Shown: one piece after another, positions 1 through 11,452 of the stretch
Numbering within the stretch: position 1 is the first letter of the stretch
Layout of the letters: each line of letters starts with the position of its first letter
DNA from: Papaver somniferum
Lineage: Eukaryota; Streptophyta; Magnoliopsida; Ranunculales; Papaveraceae
Direction: 5' to 3'
Length of the DNA: 64,000 nt
Assembly (NCBI RefSeq): GCF_003573695.1
Contig: NC_039362.1
Location: 1,958,929-2,022,928, forward strand
The notes under the pieces: generated by a model
The model's input: only the letters and a program-made list of their open reading frames with translations
Told to the model about the DNA's origin: nothing
The model's database searches: none
Made by a program: the position numbers and the translations under genes

Positions 1-1144
1 TTCCTAATATTCACTATGATTCAACTATAGTTCTCACATCCGAAAACCCTAATTTCAATTACCTGATTTAAATCCTTTCCCGTGCTACCAACAATCATTA
101 CATGGTCTTTTCTCTCATATCTTGGTCTAAAAATCTTAATCTAATCTCTCAATTTTCATCAGCAGAAGAAAGAAACAAAATTTCACTAGTAAAAGTACTA
201 TTTAGTAAAACAAAGATAAAAACCCATTTAACAATCCATAGAATAACAGTAGTAATGTCTGAGAAGTCATAACACAGATAACATGTAAATAAGAGAGGTC
301 TTTGAAACTAGTAAAAGATAACATCTACTAAAAAAAGATGAAGATAACATCTAAAAAGACTCGAAACACCACATTTCTAGTCATCCTCAACAATCTTTAT
401 TGGTACCATGATCAACCATTGAAACTCCCCATTCGTATGGAAAGATGTCCAACCTCAAAAGCTTCCAGCTTTCCATTATAATTTTAAAAAAAAGTAAAAT
501 TAGGAGTGAAAACTAGTATAAAGTGTCAAAATTAAAACATTCTTAAAAAAAAAAAACGAAAATGTTATTCTAAGTAATTACAGAATCACGTGAGTCCATC
601 TGTTTCTTTTTGAAAATAAATCTTTGCTAATAATCTCTGTTGCATCGGACAATATCATCGGATTTGAACAAGTATAGATCCCAAAAGTAATTAATAACAC
701 CATGAAACACAATCCTAGAAGAACTCAATATCATCAAACAGTACCTCTCCAGAAGCCTTACAGACTCAAGATCATCAATCAACCTCATGATTTCAACTGG
801 TTTTACCATAAAATTTTCAAAACCCCACCTTTTATTTCACCTTTTCTATCAAACCCATATTTCAAATCTCTAATTAAACTGTTAAAATCAGTGAATACTA
901 ACCCATCAATCAACCTATAACTCAAAAAAAATAATCTAGCTATGTCTAAAATCTTAAGGATTCAATATTTTTGTAAGGTGTACAGAACATAACAGAAAAC
1001 ACACCCAAACAAACTTCTGTAATCAAAATTGGGTTTTCCAGAAATAAGGAATTAAAAAGAAAATTGGAGCTTATAGCAAAAAAAAAAAAAAAAAAAAAAA
1101 AACAAAAAAAAAAACAAAAAGGAAAAAGGAAAATTGTAACTTAC
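1..1144. other. Non-coding flank with A-rich tract
   Basis: I see no convincing gene here. A homopolymer A tract lies at about 1078-1110. The region is downstream of the minus-strand gene that begins at 1771 and probably holds its last intron and 3' end. One possible terminal exon on the minus strand follows an acceptor near 1003 and would add about 18 codons, but this is not secure. Confidence 0.4.
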
Positions 1145-1771
1145 CTGTTCATTATAAAGTGATCGGCTCTAGTCATGTCATCCCCACGTCCGGCACCGCT
1201 GTTCACGATCTTATAGCCAACATCCCTTTGACAAACACGGCAAGAAACCTTCTTTGCACTGTGAACTTTCGAAATCTTTTGACGACAATTGGAGCTTGAA
1301 ATCTTAGTATTAGTGATCTCATCAGCAGTAATCAAGTTATACCTGTGTAAACATAGAAAAAAAAGTCAAAATTTTAGAATTAAAGAATATAAATCAAAGA
1401 ATAAACAAAAATAATTAAAAGAATAATAACATTACCCCTGTTTGAAAAGATAGTGAGGGATGTTCTCACTATCTACAGTCTGGACATAATCATCAGTTTC
1501 ACAGAGAGGGCTTTTCTTTATAAACTTTGAATTATAACAAGCCTGCATAATCATCATTAGATTAACAATAAACATAATAAAATATTTACTCATATGTTGA
1601 AAAATCACTAGATTAACATCAAAAATTTACCTTGCAAGCGTAATATCTGACCCTACTCCAAGAATCATTTCTTCCTACATCGGCGCTGGTAACAGACTCA
1701 TCCGCGGAACTGCCACCAGACGATTTATCACTTGGATAATCATAATTTTCCCTCGGACTTGAACTTGACAT
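1145..1771 (-). CDS. Yippee/Mis18-fold-like zinc-binding protein, multi-exon, 3' end unresolved
   Basis: Three exons join in frame on the minus strand: 1771-1631 (47 codons from an ATG), 1542-1436 and 1342-1145, with GT-AG borders and a consensus CAG/GTAAGT donor after the third. The product starts with a Ser-rich acidic stretch. It then has a CKAC motif across the first junction (about residues 46-49) and a CRVC motif in exon 3, followed by DVGYKI and, about 14 residues on, DHFIMNR. Two CxxC pairs with a VGYK-type strand after the second and a KFILE-like end are the layout of Yippee proteins, which bind one zinc. The match is by pattern only. The Ser-rich N-terminus is longer than in typical Yippee proteins. 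The last codon is split by the donor, so at least one more exon lies below 1145. A different beta-tent-fold protein is possible. Confidence 0.55.
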
Positions 1772-2399
1772 TGTGAAGAAATTCTACAGAAATAAAGAAC
1801 TGATTTCTTTTAACAAATTCTTTTGATAATACCAACTCACAAGTTTTTTCATGGTCTTTATAAATATAAAACCCTTACATCCAATTTCCATTTTTGTCAT
1901 CTGCAAATTTCTAAGTACATGAACCATTTGGGGGAAAAGATTTTCGTTGAGTTAGTGAAGAAGAGTTCTCTGTCTCGTGTATTGAATATCTCCTCTACTC
2001 TCTCCTTATAAAGCAAAGTGCAAAGTAACGAGTTTAAAATAAATGGACACAACTGATGTAGCAAAATATATAATGAGTTTAAAATGAAGGGACTCAACTT
2101 ATATCACAATTTTCCATGTTTTTCAAAATAAATCACATTTATTTATTATGTGTTTATCACAAAACACATTTTTATAATTAAGTTAGTATTATTGCATATA
2201 GTAAACATATTGTGGTAGTATAAAGTGATCCAAAAAGTCTTATTATTTTATAAGGTTTTACGTCGATGTGTTGGCTCTTATTTAATATATTTTTTGACTT
2301 CATCTTTTTGTTCTATTATATTTTTAATCAAGATCCGATAAAAAAAAAGTTGCTTAGTTGTGTTAAGAAGATGACCTAAAAAATATCTAGTTTCTTATT
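1772..2399. other. Intergenic, AT-rich
   Basis: No gene or repeat boundary was recognised. This is the upstream side of the minus-strand gene starting at 1771. I could not choose a TATA box with confidence. Confidence 0.4.
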
Positions 2400-3400
2400 T
2401 TAGCATACATAGGTTTGATCATCCGGTTTCCGCATCATTAGGAGTATCGTCTTGGATTAATTTTGGGAGCTTGTTAAGATTATCTGGAGGTTATTAAATT
2501 ATCAGTTGGTCACTTAGCTTAGGGTCCTTAAATATACTTAATAAAACAAAATCAATAGTTAATGATTTTATCAAATTGGGTTCTTGTACATGGTTTTCTA
2601 TTAATTTTCTTATTCTTATTTGTCTTAATGCTTTCTTATTTAGTGAGCATTATAGTATTTAATATAGTCATTGGTAATTCTTCCTTTCAAGAAAATATGA
2701 CTGATCCTGTGAAACAGCATGATCTTGAAATCATTGTTGGTTATGTATTGTCTTGGTCCGGTTTTATAAATCGTGACTCTTCTACTTGTATTTCTTTGGA
2801 GATACATTTCTCATTTTATAAGTTCTTGATTGCAGAAAGCCTAAAATGACATCTTCAATCGCCAAGAGGACGAATTATTTATCTTGTACAAGCCATCGTG
2901 ACACTTCTATTAGTCTTGCTATTGATAGAAGGGTTCAGGACCATGCATTAATAGTTTTATCACGAGTGAAGGTGCTCATCTTCCACAACTTGCTTGTGGC
3001 GACATACATACATCCAACATTAGAAGACAACTCATTGGGTAACGATGGGGAACAAAGATTTTCAGAGAATTTGAGGAATTATAAATGTAATTTTATCTTT
3101 CTAGGTAGTTTTATTATAATTTTATGAACTTTCGGCGTTGCACTCTTTTCCTTAGCCAAGGGTTTACCACAATAGGTTTTCTTTGACAAGGTTTTTAACG
3201 AGGCAACTAATGCGAGTCCTACTTTTTCCAAAAGTCTTCAAATTTATTCCCTATGTATTTCTTTTTTTTGCGTGATCTGGGCTGACATTGGAGGCATACC
3301 CCTTCCTAAGAAAACCTTTAGTGATCATTGATAAAGTCCAGGTTACTTAGCCGGTTTATTAATATAAATCGATTTATTCTCAAAAAAAAATAAAAAATAA
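2400..3400 (+). mobile_element. Decayed retroelement remnant with poly(A)-like tail
   Basis: The stretch has broken reading frames and ends in TTTATTCTC followed by an A-rich run (about 3381-3406), the form of a plant non-LTR retroelement 3' end. A segment near 3188 (CAAGGTTTTTAACGAGGCA) is of a kind widely seen in plant retroelement-derived DNA. Open frames at 2562-2849 and 3-kb ORFs nearby are hydrophobic or low complexity and match no family I know. The assignment to LINE rather than another retroelement is inference. Confidence 0.35.
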
Positions 3401-3822
3401 AAAATCTAGATACTTCAAGTGGGTGGGTCAGCCACTTTTATATGTACCGGATTTACAACACGATGTAGTTTGTTGGGTCATTATTTTCCTCTTGAATGGA
3501 CTTGGATCCTGGTTGGCATTCTAATTAGCACCCACGGAGAGTGTTATGCAACACCGCCATTTGTATCATCATTAGTGGCAGGCAGCACCTATGCCATTTT
3601 ATACAGAAGAAGATTACTTTTTCCCTGAACGCTAAACTCTTCTTCTAAAACTTTCTTTACCACCGCCAAAATTTTCAGCAGCAGCATATAACAGATTGAT
3701 CACAGGAATTCTTGTCGAACTGCAGCTTCTAATCTCTGTATCCATCAGTTTCTCCTCCATATTTTCTAGGGATTTTCTTAAAAACGCGTAAGAAAAAGGT
3801 AATTAGGGTTTTGCAGTGATTG

Positions 3823-6800
3823 ATGGAGTATTTCAACATTCTCCCAGTGGAGATCTCATTACACATATTCAGTCTTTTACCTATCGAATCAGCTTCAGAT
3901 TTTGCATTGGTGAGCAAAACATGGAAGAATCTCATTCATAGTCCATCATTTTACAAAATGCATTCACTTCGTCTTCTTCGTCTAGGTAAGTTTGAATTTT
4001 CTTTTTCCTTATATTTTTTTCCCCTTAATAGTAGTATATCTGAACAAGTTAGAGTTAAATTGCTAATTTTCTTCTTGGGATTAAAATATAGCCAGAGAAG
4101 CCGAAGCTGAGTTCAGTCAGAAGCTGAAGGAATTGAAAGACTGTTGTGAATCTGTTAGGCAATTTACTCAGACTTGTCAGTCCGTGGAGCTATTACAACA
4201 AATTTATGAAAACCATCGCGAAAACCGGGAAGAGAAGACTAACTCCATGAGATTATCTCGTAGGAAAAATCTACATCTCTAAAATGTGTCTGTTCTCTAA
4301 GTTTAATATTATTTCTATCTTGAATTCATTCTACTAAATCATCATTTGTTTCTTGCTTTACCATGGTGCAGAACAAAAACTGGCACACTACACAAGATTA
4401 GCTGGTAAATGTGTTTTGATATTCGCAAAATGCAGAGGTAGGTGTCGATTCTGGCATACAAAACTGAAATTGCATTCTACTACTTACTTGCTACTTTGTT
4501 TCACGTTCTAGTTACATTCATAGTTTTGTTAACTTATTTATATGTCCTTTCGTACTTGGTGAATCTCCTTTAAAAGCCAGTGGATCAATCAATCAGCTGC
4601 TAGACACTTGCATTAAGCTAGTACATATACTCCGGTGTTTATGGACAAGTTTGGATTGGATTGATACCTTGTGTTTGCATTTTTGCTACCCAAAAAACAC
4701 CCGGTGCTTTCCTTGATCCGTGTGGTCTTTTTTCTGGTCTTTTAAGTAAGTTCTTGGTTTAGGTATAGTTATAATTTCTAGAAACTTCACATTGTATATC
4801 TCTAAAACCTGTCTGTCGAGTAAGTGTACATACGATTTGTCCAGTAGGTTTTCGGCTTAGGTATAGTTAAAATTTGTAGAAACTTCACACTGTATCAAGA
4901 TGCTGAGCGTTAGACCTCATGTAGGAGATACCTCCAACATCACTTGACCTATTTCCGTGAGTTCTAACACACTGTTTCACTTTGACATGAAAGTTGCTTT
5001 ATTCTTATATTACTTGCATTAATAGATAAATACTTACTCAATAGTGGTGATATTTAGTAGTTCACTATTGCATGTTATCATGTCATTTATTCGGCACCGC
5101 ACTAGTTTCTCAGTTTGGTAGCTTATACTTTGCACTTCCGTCTCCACGAGGAATTCTGAAAACGTGTAATGCATAGTTATTTTGGTGCATGTGATTGAAG
5201 ACTATACTTACTCATGATGCCTGTATATTGGTTGGAGAATGAAATCGTTTAATTGCACAGGTAGACTCGCCACTATGGCGTGAGCTTGAAGAATCATGTT
5301 AACGGCATATAACTTGAATTAAGAATACATGATGCCTGTATATTGATTTCTTTTTTAAGAAAATTTATGATGTTATGATCTGACAGTTTTTTTGCCTTGT
5401 TATTGTATATTAGATATAGTGTTCTCAAGGTTCCAGCTTTTATCTTCTTGTCGTTTTATTGTTTCCTGCACAAGAATTCCTTATCCGGGTAATCTAACCG
5501 ATTGCATTTTCATGGCATACCGCGGTTATAGTGCTTTATTCCACAATAAGGCCCTCGACTTTCCTGGATACCTTTTAACCCTTCTACCATAAGTTTCATA
5601 AAAACCATAACGAAAAACTTAAAAAGAAGATTAACTTCACAAGATTATTTGTTTAACAATCTAGGTACGAAAAACTTAAGGTAGGAATGACCAGTATCTC
5701 TAAAACCTGTCTGTTGTGTAAGTGTAACAATATCCATATCGTGAAAATCTACTCAATGATCATTTGTTTCTTGCTTTACCATGGTGCAGGTGCAAAGCGG
5801 ACTAAGTCCATACGATTAGCCAAAAAAAGTATTAAGATGTCTGCAAAATTCAGCGGTAGGTTTCAATTTTGGCATAGAAACTAAATTTCTTTGTAATGTA
5901 CTACTTTGTTTAATTGGGTACTTCGTTCATATTATGTTTCATGTTTTCTTTACGATTGTAGTTTGTTGCTTGTTTATTTGTTTTTAATGGATGTCCTCCA
6001 ATAATTGTTAAATCTGATTTCAAAACTGGTAGAAGAAATTAATCAACCGCTAAGACAAATGGATAAAGTTGGTACATATACTTATCCGTGTCTAGTCGAT
6101 AAGTATATGTTCGTGTAGCCTTCTTAGTAGGTTTTGCGGTTAGGTAAAATAAGTAGAAAAGTTACACTGTTTCAAGATGCTAAGGGTTAGAAGTTAGAAT
6201 TTGTGTAGGGATATTTGCGACAATGCTTGACTTATTTCCGTAAGTTCTTACACACTGTTTGACGTGAAATTTTCTTTATTCGTGTAGTACTTGCATCAAT
6301 AGTTAAATACTTACTCAACAGTGGTGATATTTTATAGTTTATTCTGTCTCCGTGAGAATTCTGACAAATCTTTAATGCATAGTTATTCTTGTGCATGTTA
6401 ATGAAGACTATAATTACATCTTATTAACCCTACGACACGATGATAACTCATTGCCAAAATTTGGCGTATTAGACCATGACTTTACAACATAAATCATGTG
6501 GTGGACTGAGGTATCCTTCAGTTTTAATATCATATTTCGGAAGGCTGCTTTGCTCCTTGTTAAAAAGGAATGCGATGGCGTAGCAAAAATGCTTAGTTTT
6601 AAATTTCTGTGATGTGAGCTCTTATTTCAAATTCATAGAATTTGGCATGTAATCATGGTGCTCGACACTTGAACAATCCTGTTAGCAGCATATAGCCTGA
6701 ATTAAGAATACATAATGCCTGTGCAATGGTTTCCTAAATAATTAAGCAAAATGTGTCCCAGACTGTTGAAGGTCCACTTTCTTCTTGGAGAAACCCAAAG

Positions 6801-6953
6801 TGTGTAGCTGCTCCTTCAAAATTACAAGAGTCGTCATTTCACCTATCTGATCCACTCTCTGTTGTGGAAGCCAAAAAAGAACGAATTGTTAAGAATGAAA
6901 CTAACGCAATACGCCGCGCATCTGGTCTGGTCCAGCCAGTTCCCGACATATAA
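3823..6953 (+). CDS. F-box protein gene, with internal exon duplication
   Basis: Exon 1 (3823-3985) opens with ATG and encodes an N-terminal F-box of about 45 residues (ILPVEISLHIFSLLPIES, then a VSKTWKNLI core), the Skp1-binding domain of SCF ubiquitin ligases. It ends in a GTAAGT donor. Exon 2 (4092-4259) is charged and helix-like (AREAEAEFSQKLKELKDCCE). Exon 3 (4372-4437) and exon 4 (5790-5855) are both 66 nt and phase 1, and they share flanking intron sequence, so either can be kept or skipped without changing frame. An open frame of 69 codons at 6747-6953 ending in PVPDI looks like the C-terminus, but its acceptor implies phase 0 and does not fit exon 4, so an exon is missing from this model or a frameshift exists. 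No WD, LRR or Kelch repeats are visible. The F-box itself is secure, while the 3' structure is tentative. Confidence 0.6.
4195..6740 (+). repeat. Tandem duplication of about 1.4 kb inside the F-box gene
   Basis: Unit 1 (about 4195-5360) and unit 2 (about 5590-6740) share, in order: the end of exon 2, the acceptor context TTACCATGGTGCAG before each 66-nt exon, the following GTAGG donor, an intron block around TCAAGATGCT, and a block ending near AATACATGATGCCTGT. In unit 2 the exon-2 copy is decayed, so only the 66-nt exon appears usable. Divergence is clearly above 10% by eye, so the duplication is not recent. Confidence 0.75.
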
Positions 6954-7605
6954 AAAGGCTCACAGGTTTCTGGTTTGATCTTGTCACGGGACTAGGATTT
7001 GGAGAAAGATTAAGAAAAAGGATTAGGGGTGCTTGGTAGATGTTTATTCTGTTGATGACACCTTTATGTTCGGGTTATTTGAAGTGCAATATTTCATTTT
7101 CCTTAATGTTGCCCTTCCTGCTTGTCCTTCTCCTATTAAGTAATTAGATGGATGTGGTAGTAACGCTTTTTAGTATATTTGAGTCGACTTCTTTTGAGTT
7201 TAGACCACTTTTGGATGGTGTGATGAGTTATATAGTTCTTTTGTGGTGTTTTGTTTTACTCCTCTGTGTGGCTGCTTGTATTTGTGTCATTATATTCGTT
7301 TTGTGTGACTTGTAGCCCAGTTAGCATTCTATTTTAGGTGCAGACATGCTAACTGAAGTGTTTTAGTTTCATTTGGCATTCTACTATAAATTTGCTACTT
7401 TACCCAAAATTTGTTTGCATTGCAAACAGACAGTTAGGACTATCAATGGGCACCCAATTACCCGGAACCTAATCGGGTCCGGTTCCGGGTCCTAAAATTG
7501 GGTATTATTCCCATTTTAATACTGAGTTTGTATTAGTAATACTTATTTTAGCTAGAATTAGAGGCTATCATCTCAACTAAAACTGTCTGCTTCTGTTTTG
7601 TTCAG
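6954..7605. other. Intergenic between F-box gene and PRP4-like fragment
   Basis: AT-rich and without a supported gene. It includes a short palindromic stretch rich in CGGGTCCGG near 7460-7490, probably a small repeat remnant. Confidence 0.35.
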
Positions 7606-8759
7606 CGATGGCAGCACGGGATTTTAAGCCTACAAAGACATTGTCCGGACATGAATCAAAAATCTCATCACTGGATATTTTGTAGGAGGCAGACTCGATG
7701 TGATAATTCTGGGATTTTGTTCATACAATTAGTAGGAGGCATGCAAAATTTGAGTTGCGGGTAAGCTTTTCCATGACACAATTTAGTAGTTAATGCCAGT
7801 GGCGAAGCTGGGATTCCAATATACCCCTGGCTTGACATAATCGGTTGGGCTTGGAAAATTAATCTACCCCTCCCTGGCTTGAGCCTATTTTTCATTAAAC
7901 AAGTTCAATTTTCCTAAATTTTACACTAATTTTTTTTTGGGTTTGAGCTTTTTAGGAGGGTTCAGCCAGGGGAAGCTTGGCAGTAGCTCCACCCCTGGTT
8001 AATGCCTTGAAGTTATGCTTCCGTGGTATGCAAAGTGTATGTGAGATTTCTGAAGACTTCCTGCCTTTTCTGCTTGTTTATACTTTAGATCCTTACAACA
8101 TGTCTTAGGCAAATATAATGTACATTCTTGGATATATGTTACAACTTCTAGTGCCATTCCTAAATAATACATGTTGGTCCAAAAAGCAAATAAAGGTCAC
8201 CTGGAGAGGTCGCAATAGTTCCACATTGGGTCTCTTAAATTCGTAAACGGCGTACATTAGTCTCATAGTCTGTGTCGATGCGTCTTTAGGTAGCACGTCG
8301 TGAGTCTGATGTTTTTTCCCAATCACAGTTGAACTCCATAGTCATCTTTATCTAAACTCAAAAAACTCTCCAGACAGAAGAAGAGATTAAGCTCATACTT
8401 GTAAGTTAGTATTATCATTTCTTTGGAGCTGTAAGAGCCGGACATTTCATCAATGTGTATGCCCAATATTCACGCTATCAGTGGTAATGTAATTACAGGC
8501 CCAGGTGAAGTATAGGTTAGCAACTGGTGCTACACAGTTGCTAGTATCTAGCTCCCACTGCACAGTTATTTTTGTTTCTTTATTATATTCCTCATCAGGT
8601 AAAAACTTCATGAAACAATAGTTTTATCTCGGCGCTGACTGCTTTTTCCTCTTTGTCATTGTATTTGTAGATGGACAGTATATTGCAACTAATTCACACG
8701 ATCAGAGTATCAAGCTGTGGGCAAGTCGGAACAGTGGAAAGGATAAGGCAATGGATTAG
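7606..8759 (+). pseudogene. PRP4-like WD40 C-terminal fragment (U4/U6 snRNP component)
   Basis: Two coding islands fit the last WD40 repeat of plant PRP4-type U4/U6 snRNP proteins. Island 1 (7606-7683) encodes ARDFKPTKTLSGHESKISSL after a good CAG acceptor. Island 2 (8671-8759) follows TTTGTAG and encodes DGQYIATNSHDQSIKLWAS, then a short tail and a stop. GH near the start of a blade and KLW at its end are the WD-repeat marks. The rest of the propeller and the PRP4 N-terminus are absent upstream, and the junction between the islands has no clean donor in frame. I therefore call it a duplicated 3' fragment and not a working gene. Assignment to PRP4 rather than another WD40 protein rests on the order of these motifs. 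Confidence 0.55.
7797..7997. mobile_element. hAT-type MITE with 8-bp target duplication
   Basis: A 201-bp element lies between two copies of GTTAATGC (7789-7796 and 7998-8005). The left end is CAGTGGCGAAGCT and the right end, reverse-complemented, is CAGGGGTGGAGCT. CAG-type inverted ends with an 8-bp duplication are the hAT signature. It has no coding capacity. It sits in what would be the intron between the two PRP4-like islands. Confidence 0.8.
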
Positions 8760-9805
8760 TTTCTAATCTAATGTAGGGGTTAATGCACACATTTCAGTTT
8801 TGTCTTTTTCTGTTGTACCCGTAAGTAATATTTTTATTTTGAACTTACAAATTGAATATCTAACTTTTAACGTATTGTAGAACCATTAAAGATTTCATAA
8901 TCAGACTTTCTTTGAACCACCTTGATGCTGTCTGTCCTTTAGTGTTTTGGGGTCTCTGGTGTTTCCTGTCAGCAAGAATGTTTTATGCTAGTCTTTGTAT
9001 CTTATATTCTGCTTGTATTTGAGCTGGTGTTGTGTCGGGGATTGTCTGTATTTGAAGTTCATGCTTTGTGAAAAAACTGATAATTGTAGAAGCATCAAAT
9101 TATGCTCAAAATTCTGGGGCTGATATGACAAAGTTTCCAGCATTCAACCATGCTGCTGGAAAAATCAATTACTGCAGAAAATTTATCATGTTTTTAGTTC
9201 CATTGAAATTATATTTCGATATCCTTTTTTTTTTCTTTTCTTTTCCCAAGAGCTGGATTGCATCACAGGCTTCAATAGAGAGGGGACTGCTTCATTGGAT
9301 CGTATACTAGATTGTCGTTTGGGCTCAATTCCTATTATAGCTAGTCTTATTTTAACTGCCTCTGTATAAGTCGTTATAAATAAGGTGAAATTGGGTCGGG
9401 ATCCTGTAACAAAACATTTTGACAACGCATATTGACAAAATTTCGTGACCATTAAAATGCATTTTATCCAACGGTTGATGATATTAAGAGATGTGGCATC
9501 TAATAAATAGTATTCCGTGTTTGGTGTCTATGCCGAGATGAGGAAAGAACTCCGTCAAGGATATAATCAACTCTCTCTCTAGAAACTGAAACTCATGACT
9601 ATAATAATGGTGGTTTTTATGGTCATTCTTCATCTCATTTTAGTTTCTCTTTCTCCTACTTCTACATCAATGGGTTTGAGCAGGATTTGTATTCTAATAA
9701 AGATTATATGAAAATGGTGAATTAACCATGCTGCTGGAAAAATCAACTACTGTGTAATATTTGTCCTGTTTTTGGTTTGAAAAAAACCTCTTTTACCAAT
9801 ATAGT
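8760..9805. repeat. Intergenic with a short direct repeat
   Basis: A block beginning AACCATGCTGCTGGAAAAAT occurs at about 9146-9200 and again at about 9724-9780 in the same orientation. The intervening 520 bp has no gene that I can support. The repeat may mark an insertion or a local duplication. Confidence 0.5.
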
Positions 9806-10095
9806 CTAAATTTGAACCCTGATTTTGGACATACCAAAATCTTTCAAGGCATACAAAACAATAGTCCCATCTTGGGTGACCTTATAAGGGATATCTTATG
9901 GGTAGTTGAATTACCTATATATCCTTAATATAAAAATTTAAAATCAGTTTTCTAATCAAAATCAGTTTCCCTTAACATCTCTTTTTCTTCTTCCTCCTCT
10001 AGCCGAACTCTTCCCCCTCCTGCGAAAAAAAATTCATCATCGTGATTAATTGTCGATTCGTAAAAATTTGATCGTCGATTAAACTCAACCACATA

Positions 10096-10265
10096 ATGAC
10101 TCGTACAAAGAAAACTAGGACTAGGCAAACCAAATCGTCTTCTAATCCATCAATTGAAGAAGAAGAACCAATTGAAGATGAAGGTGTAGAAACTGAAAAT
10201 CAACCACCAATTGAACCAGAAACTGAACCAACTGCATCTCCAACTCCGGAAATAAGGATAAGAAA
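10096..10265 (+). CDS. Short acidic first-exon-like ORF inside the TIR element
   Basis: An ATG opens 56 codons that start basic (MTRTKKTRTRQTKSSSNPS), turn acidic (EEEEPIEDEG) and end PEIRIR just before a consensus GTAAGT donor at 10266. If it is not spliced, the frame stops at 10269. A CT-rich leader precedes it. A basic-then-acidic start followed by a donor looks like exon 1 of a gene, perhaps the N-terminus of a captured gene or of an ancestral element protein. No downstream exon was found in the element. Function unknown. Confidence 0.35.
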
Positions 10266-10333
10266 GTAAGTTTTACAAACTCAATCTCCTATTTGTTGTT
10301 TTTCATCGATTAAATGACGGTTACAGTGTTGGG

Positions 10334-10760
10334 TTCGGCTCAAAATTGAGTTGCATTTTTAGCCGAATTGTTCATCACAAAAGCTTCCTGTAAGTGTATA
10401 TGAACAATTCGGCTTAAAATTTCATGAAATTTCAAGCCGAACCTAGTCACAGATAGAGATGCATAAGGGTTCGGCATATTCGATAACCATAATATGTGCC
10501 GAACCTAGCAGATTTATGAGGTTCGGCTATTACGATATTCTCAACATGTGCCGAACCAATACCAATATTTTAACCCAAAAAATAACAAATTGATGTTCGG
10601 CTCATACGATTTTCGAAATATAAGCCGAACCAGTAATTATTATTTTTCTGGCTATTCAGGATGTTGTTCGGCTCATAGATGTGAGCCGAACCGTTCATCA
10701 ATTGGTAGATTCGGCTCATAGATGTGAGCCGAGCCTCAACATGTTTCGCCGAACCATGAT
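10334..10760. repeat. Array of about eight TTCGGCT hairpins
   Basis: Units such as 10334-10366, 10407-10443, 10470-10505, 10520-10557, 10593-10630, 10666-10692 and 10709-10735 each begin TTCGGC and end in the inverse GCCGAA, with 5-20 nt between. The second is an almost perfect palindrome around TTTCATGAAA. Spacing is about 40-75 bp and the spacers are unrelated, so it is not a simple tandem satellite. An eighth unit near 10746 is degenerate. Confidence 0.75.
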
Positions 10761-10988
10761 CAAAAAAATCATCTAAACAACCTTTTATAATTCTGAAAAT
10801 TATCTTAATCACTAAACAAAATATTTAATCACTAATCAATATTACTAACACTAATCGTAAAGGGCAGATTTGCCATTAAAAAATTGGGTTAAGGGGTAAT
10901 CTGATTTTGCAATTTCACAACTTTTTTTGTCTTCATGTGGTATGCCTTGAAAGATTTTGGTATGCCCAAAATCAGGGTTCCTAAATTT

Positions 10989-11279
10989 CACTAGGTTAGT
11001 TTTACTTTTTCTTCTCCAATTTGTATCACCAATCTCAAATCGTCAGACCCATCATATCAGGTAGGCGGTGGAACCTTTTTAAATATCAAGAGGATTTGAA
11101 CCCCATTCGAGAGCCAGCACTTGCTCTTTTAAGCACCAAAACATCTGTGTAGTAGTCTTCAATTTATGCGAATCATTCAAGTCCATTCAGGAAAATTTTG
11201 AGCATAGATTTTCTTCATGGTTAACTACTTCTTTTTCTCAAACAGGTAGAGGAAAATTGATAAAATATGTTTTCTACCT
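10989..11279. other. Short region before the LINE fragment
   Basis: No feature is supported. It may be decayed upstream LINE sequence, but no reverse-transcriptase motif could be read. Confidence 0.3.
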
Positions 11280-11452
11280 TTGCATCAAATGGATACTTTC
11301 AAACTTCCTAATATTTTAACTCAGCAGCAGACATCTATTGGGACAAAGTTTTTTTGGGGTTATAACAACAGTAAGAGTTTTAATCCAATTGCTTGGTTAA
11401 ATGTTTGCAAACCTAAGGAATTGGGTGGACTTGCTTTCGGAGACATGGAGAA
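11280..11452 (+). pseudogene. LINE ORF2 fragment, part 1 (end of reverse transcriptase region)
   Basis: The frame reads through FFWG, WLNVCKPKELGGLAFGDMEK, the well-known end of the plant LINE reverse transcriptase thumb region (W..lC.PK..GGLGfr). The frame is then interrupted by the TIR element at 11453 and resumes at 12975 with KRAWKICNDSSSLMTQVLAS, the next part of the same protein. The catalytic YxDD region is not present, so this is a 5'-truncated copy. Confidence 0.8.

Larger units (their letters stand above)
9814..10980. mobile_element. TIR transposon carrying a hairpin array and a first-exon-like ORF
   Basis: The ends are a near-perfect inverted repeat of about 41 bp beginning GAACCCTGATTTTGG, with one A/G difference, flanked by CTAAATTT at 9806-9813 and 10981-10988. 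This marks a complete DNA element of 1,167 bp with an 8-bp duplication. No transposase is present, so it must be mobilised in trans. Long A/T-rich ends suggest a Mutator-like or related class, but the 8-bp duplication would also suit hAT, so I leave the superfamily open. Inside are a 5'-leader-like CT-rich stretch, a short ORF with a splice donor, and an array of TTCGGCT hairpins. Confidence 0.8.

Noticed and set aside
702..920. 72-codon open frame on the plus strand, with one on the other strand at 627-809
   Set aside because: No domain, no splice context, and AT-rich codons. It is more likely part of the minus-strand gene's intron or 3' region.
2562..3127. Two open frames of about 95 codons
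   Set aside because: Hydrophobic or compositionally odd, no start context or family, and inside a retroelement remnant.
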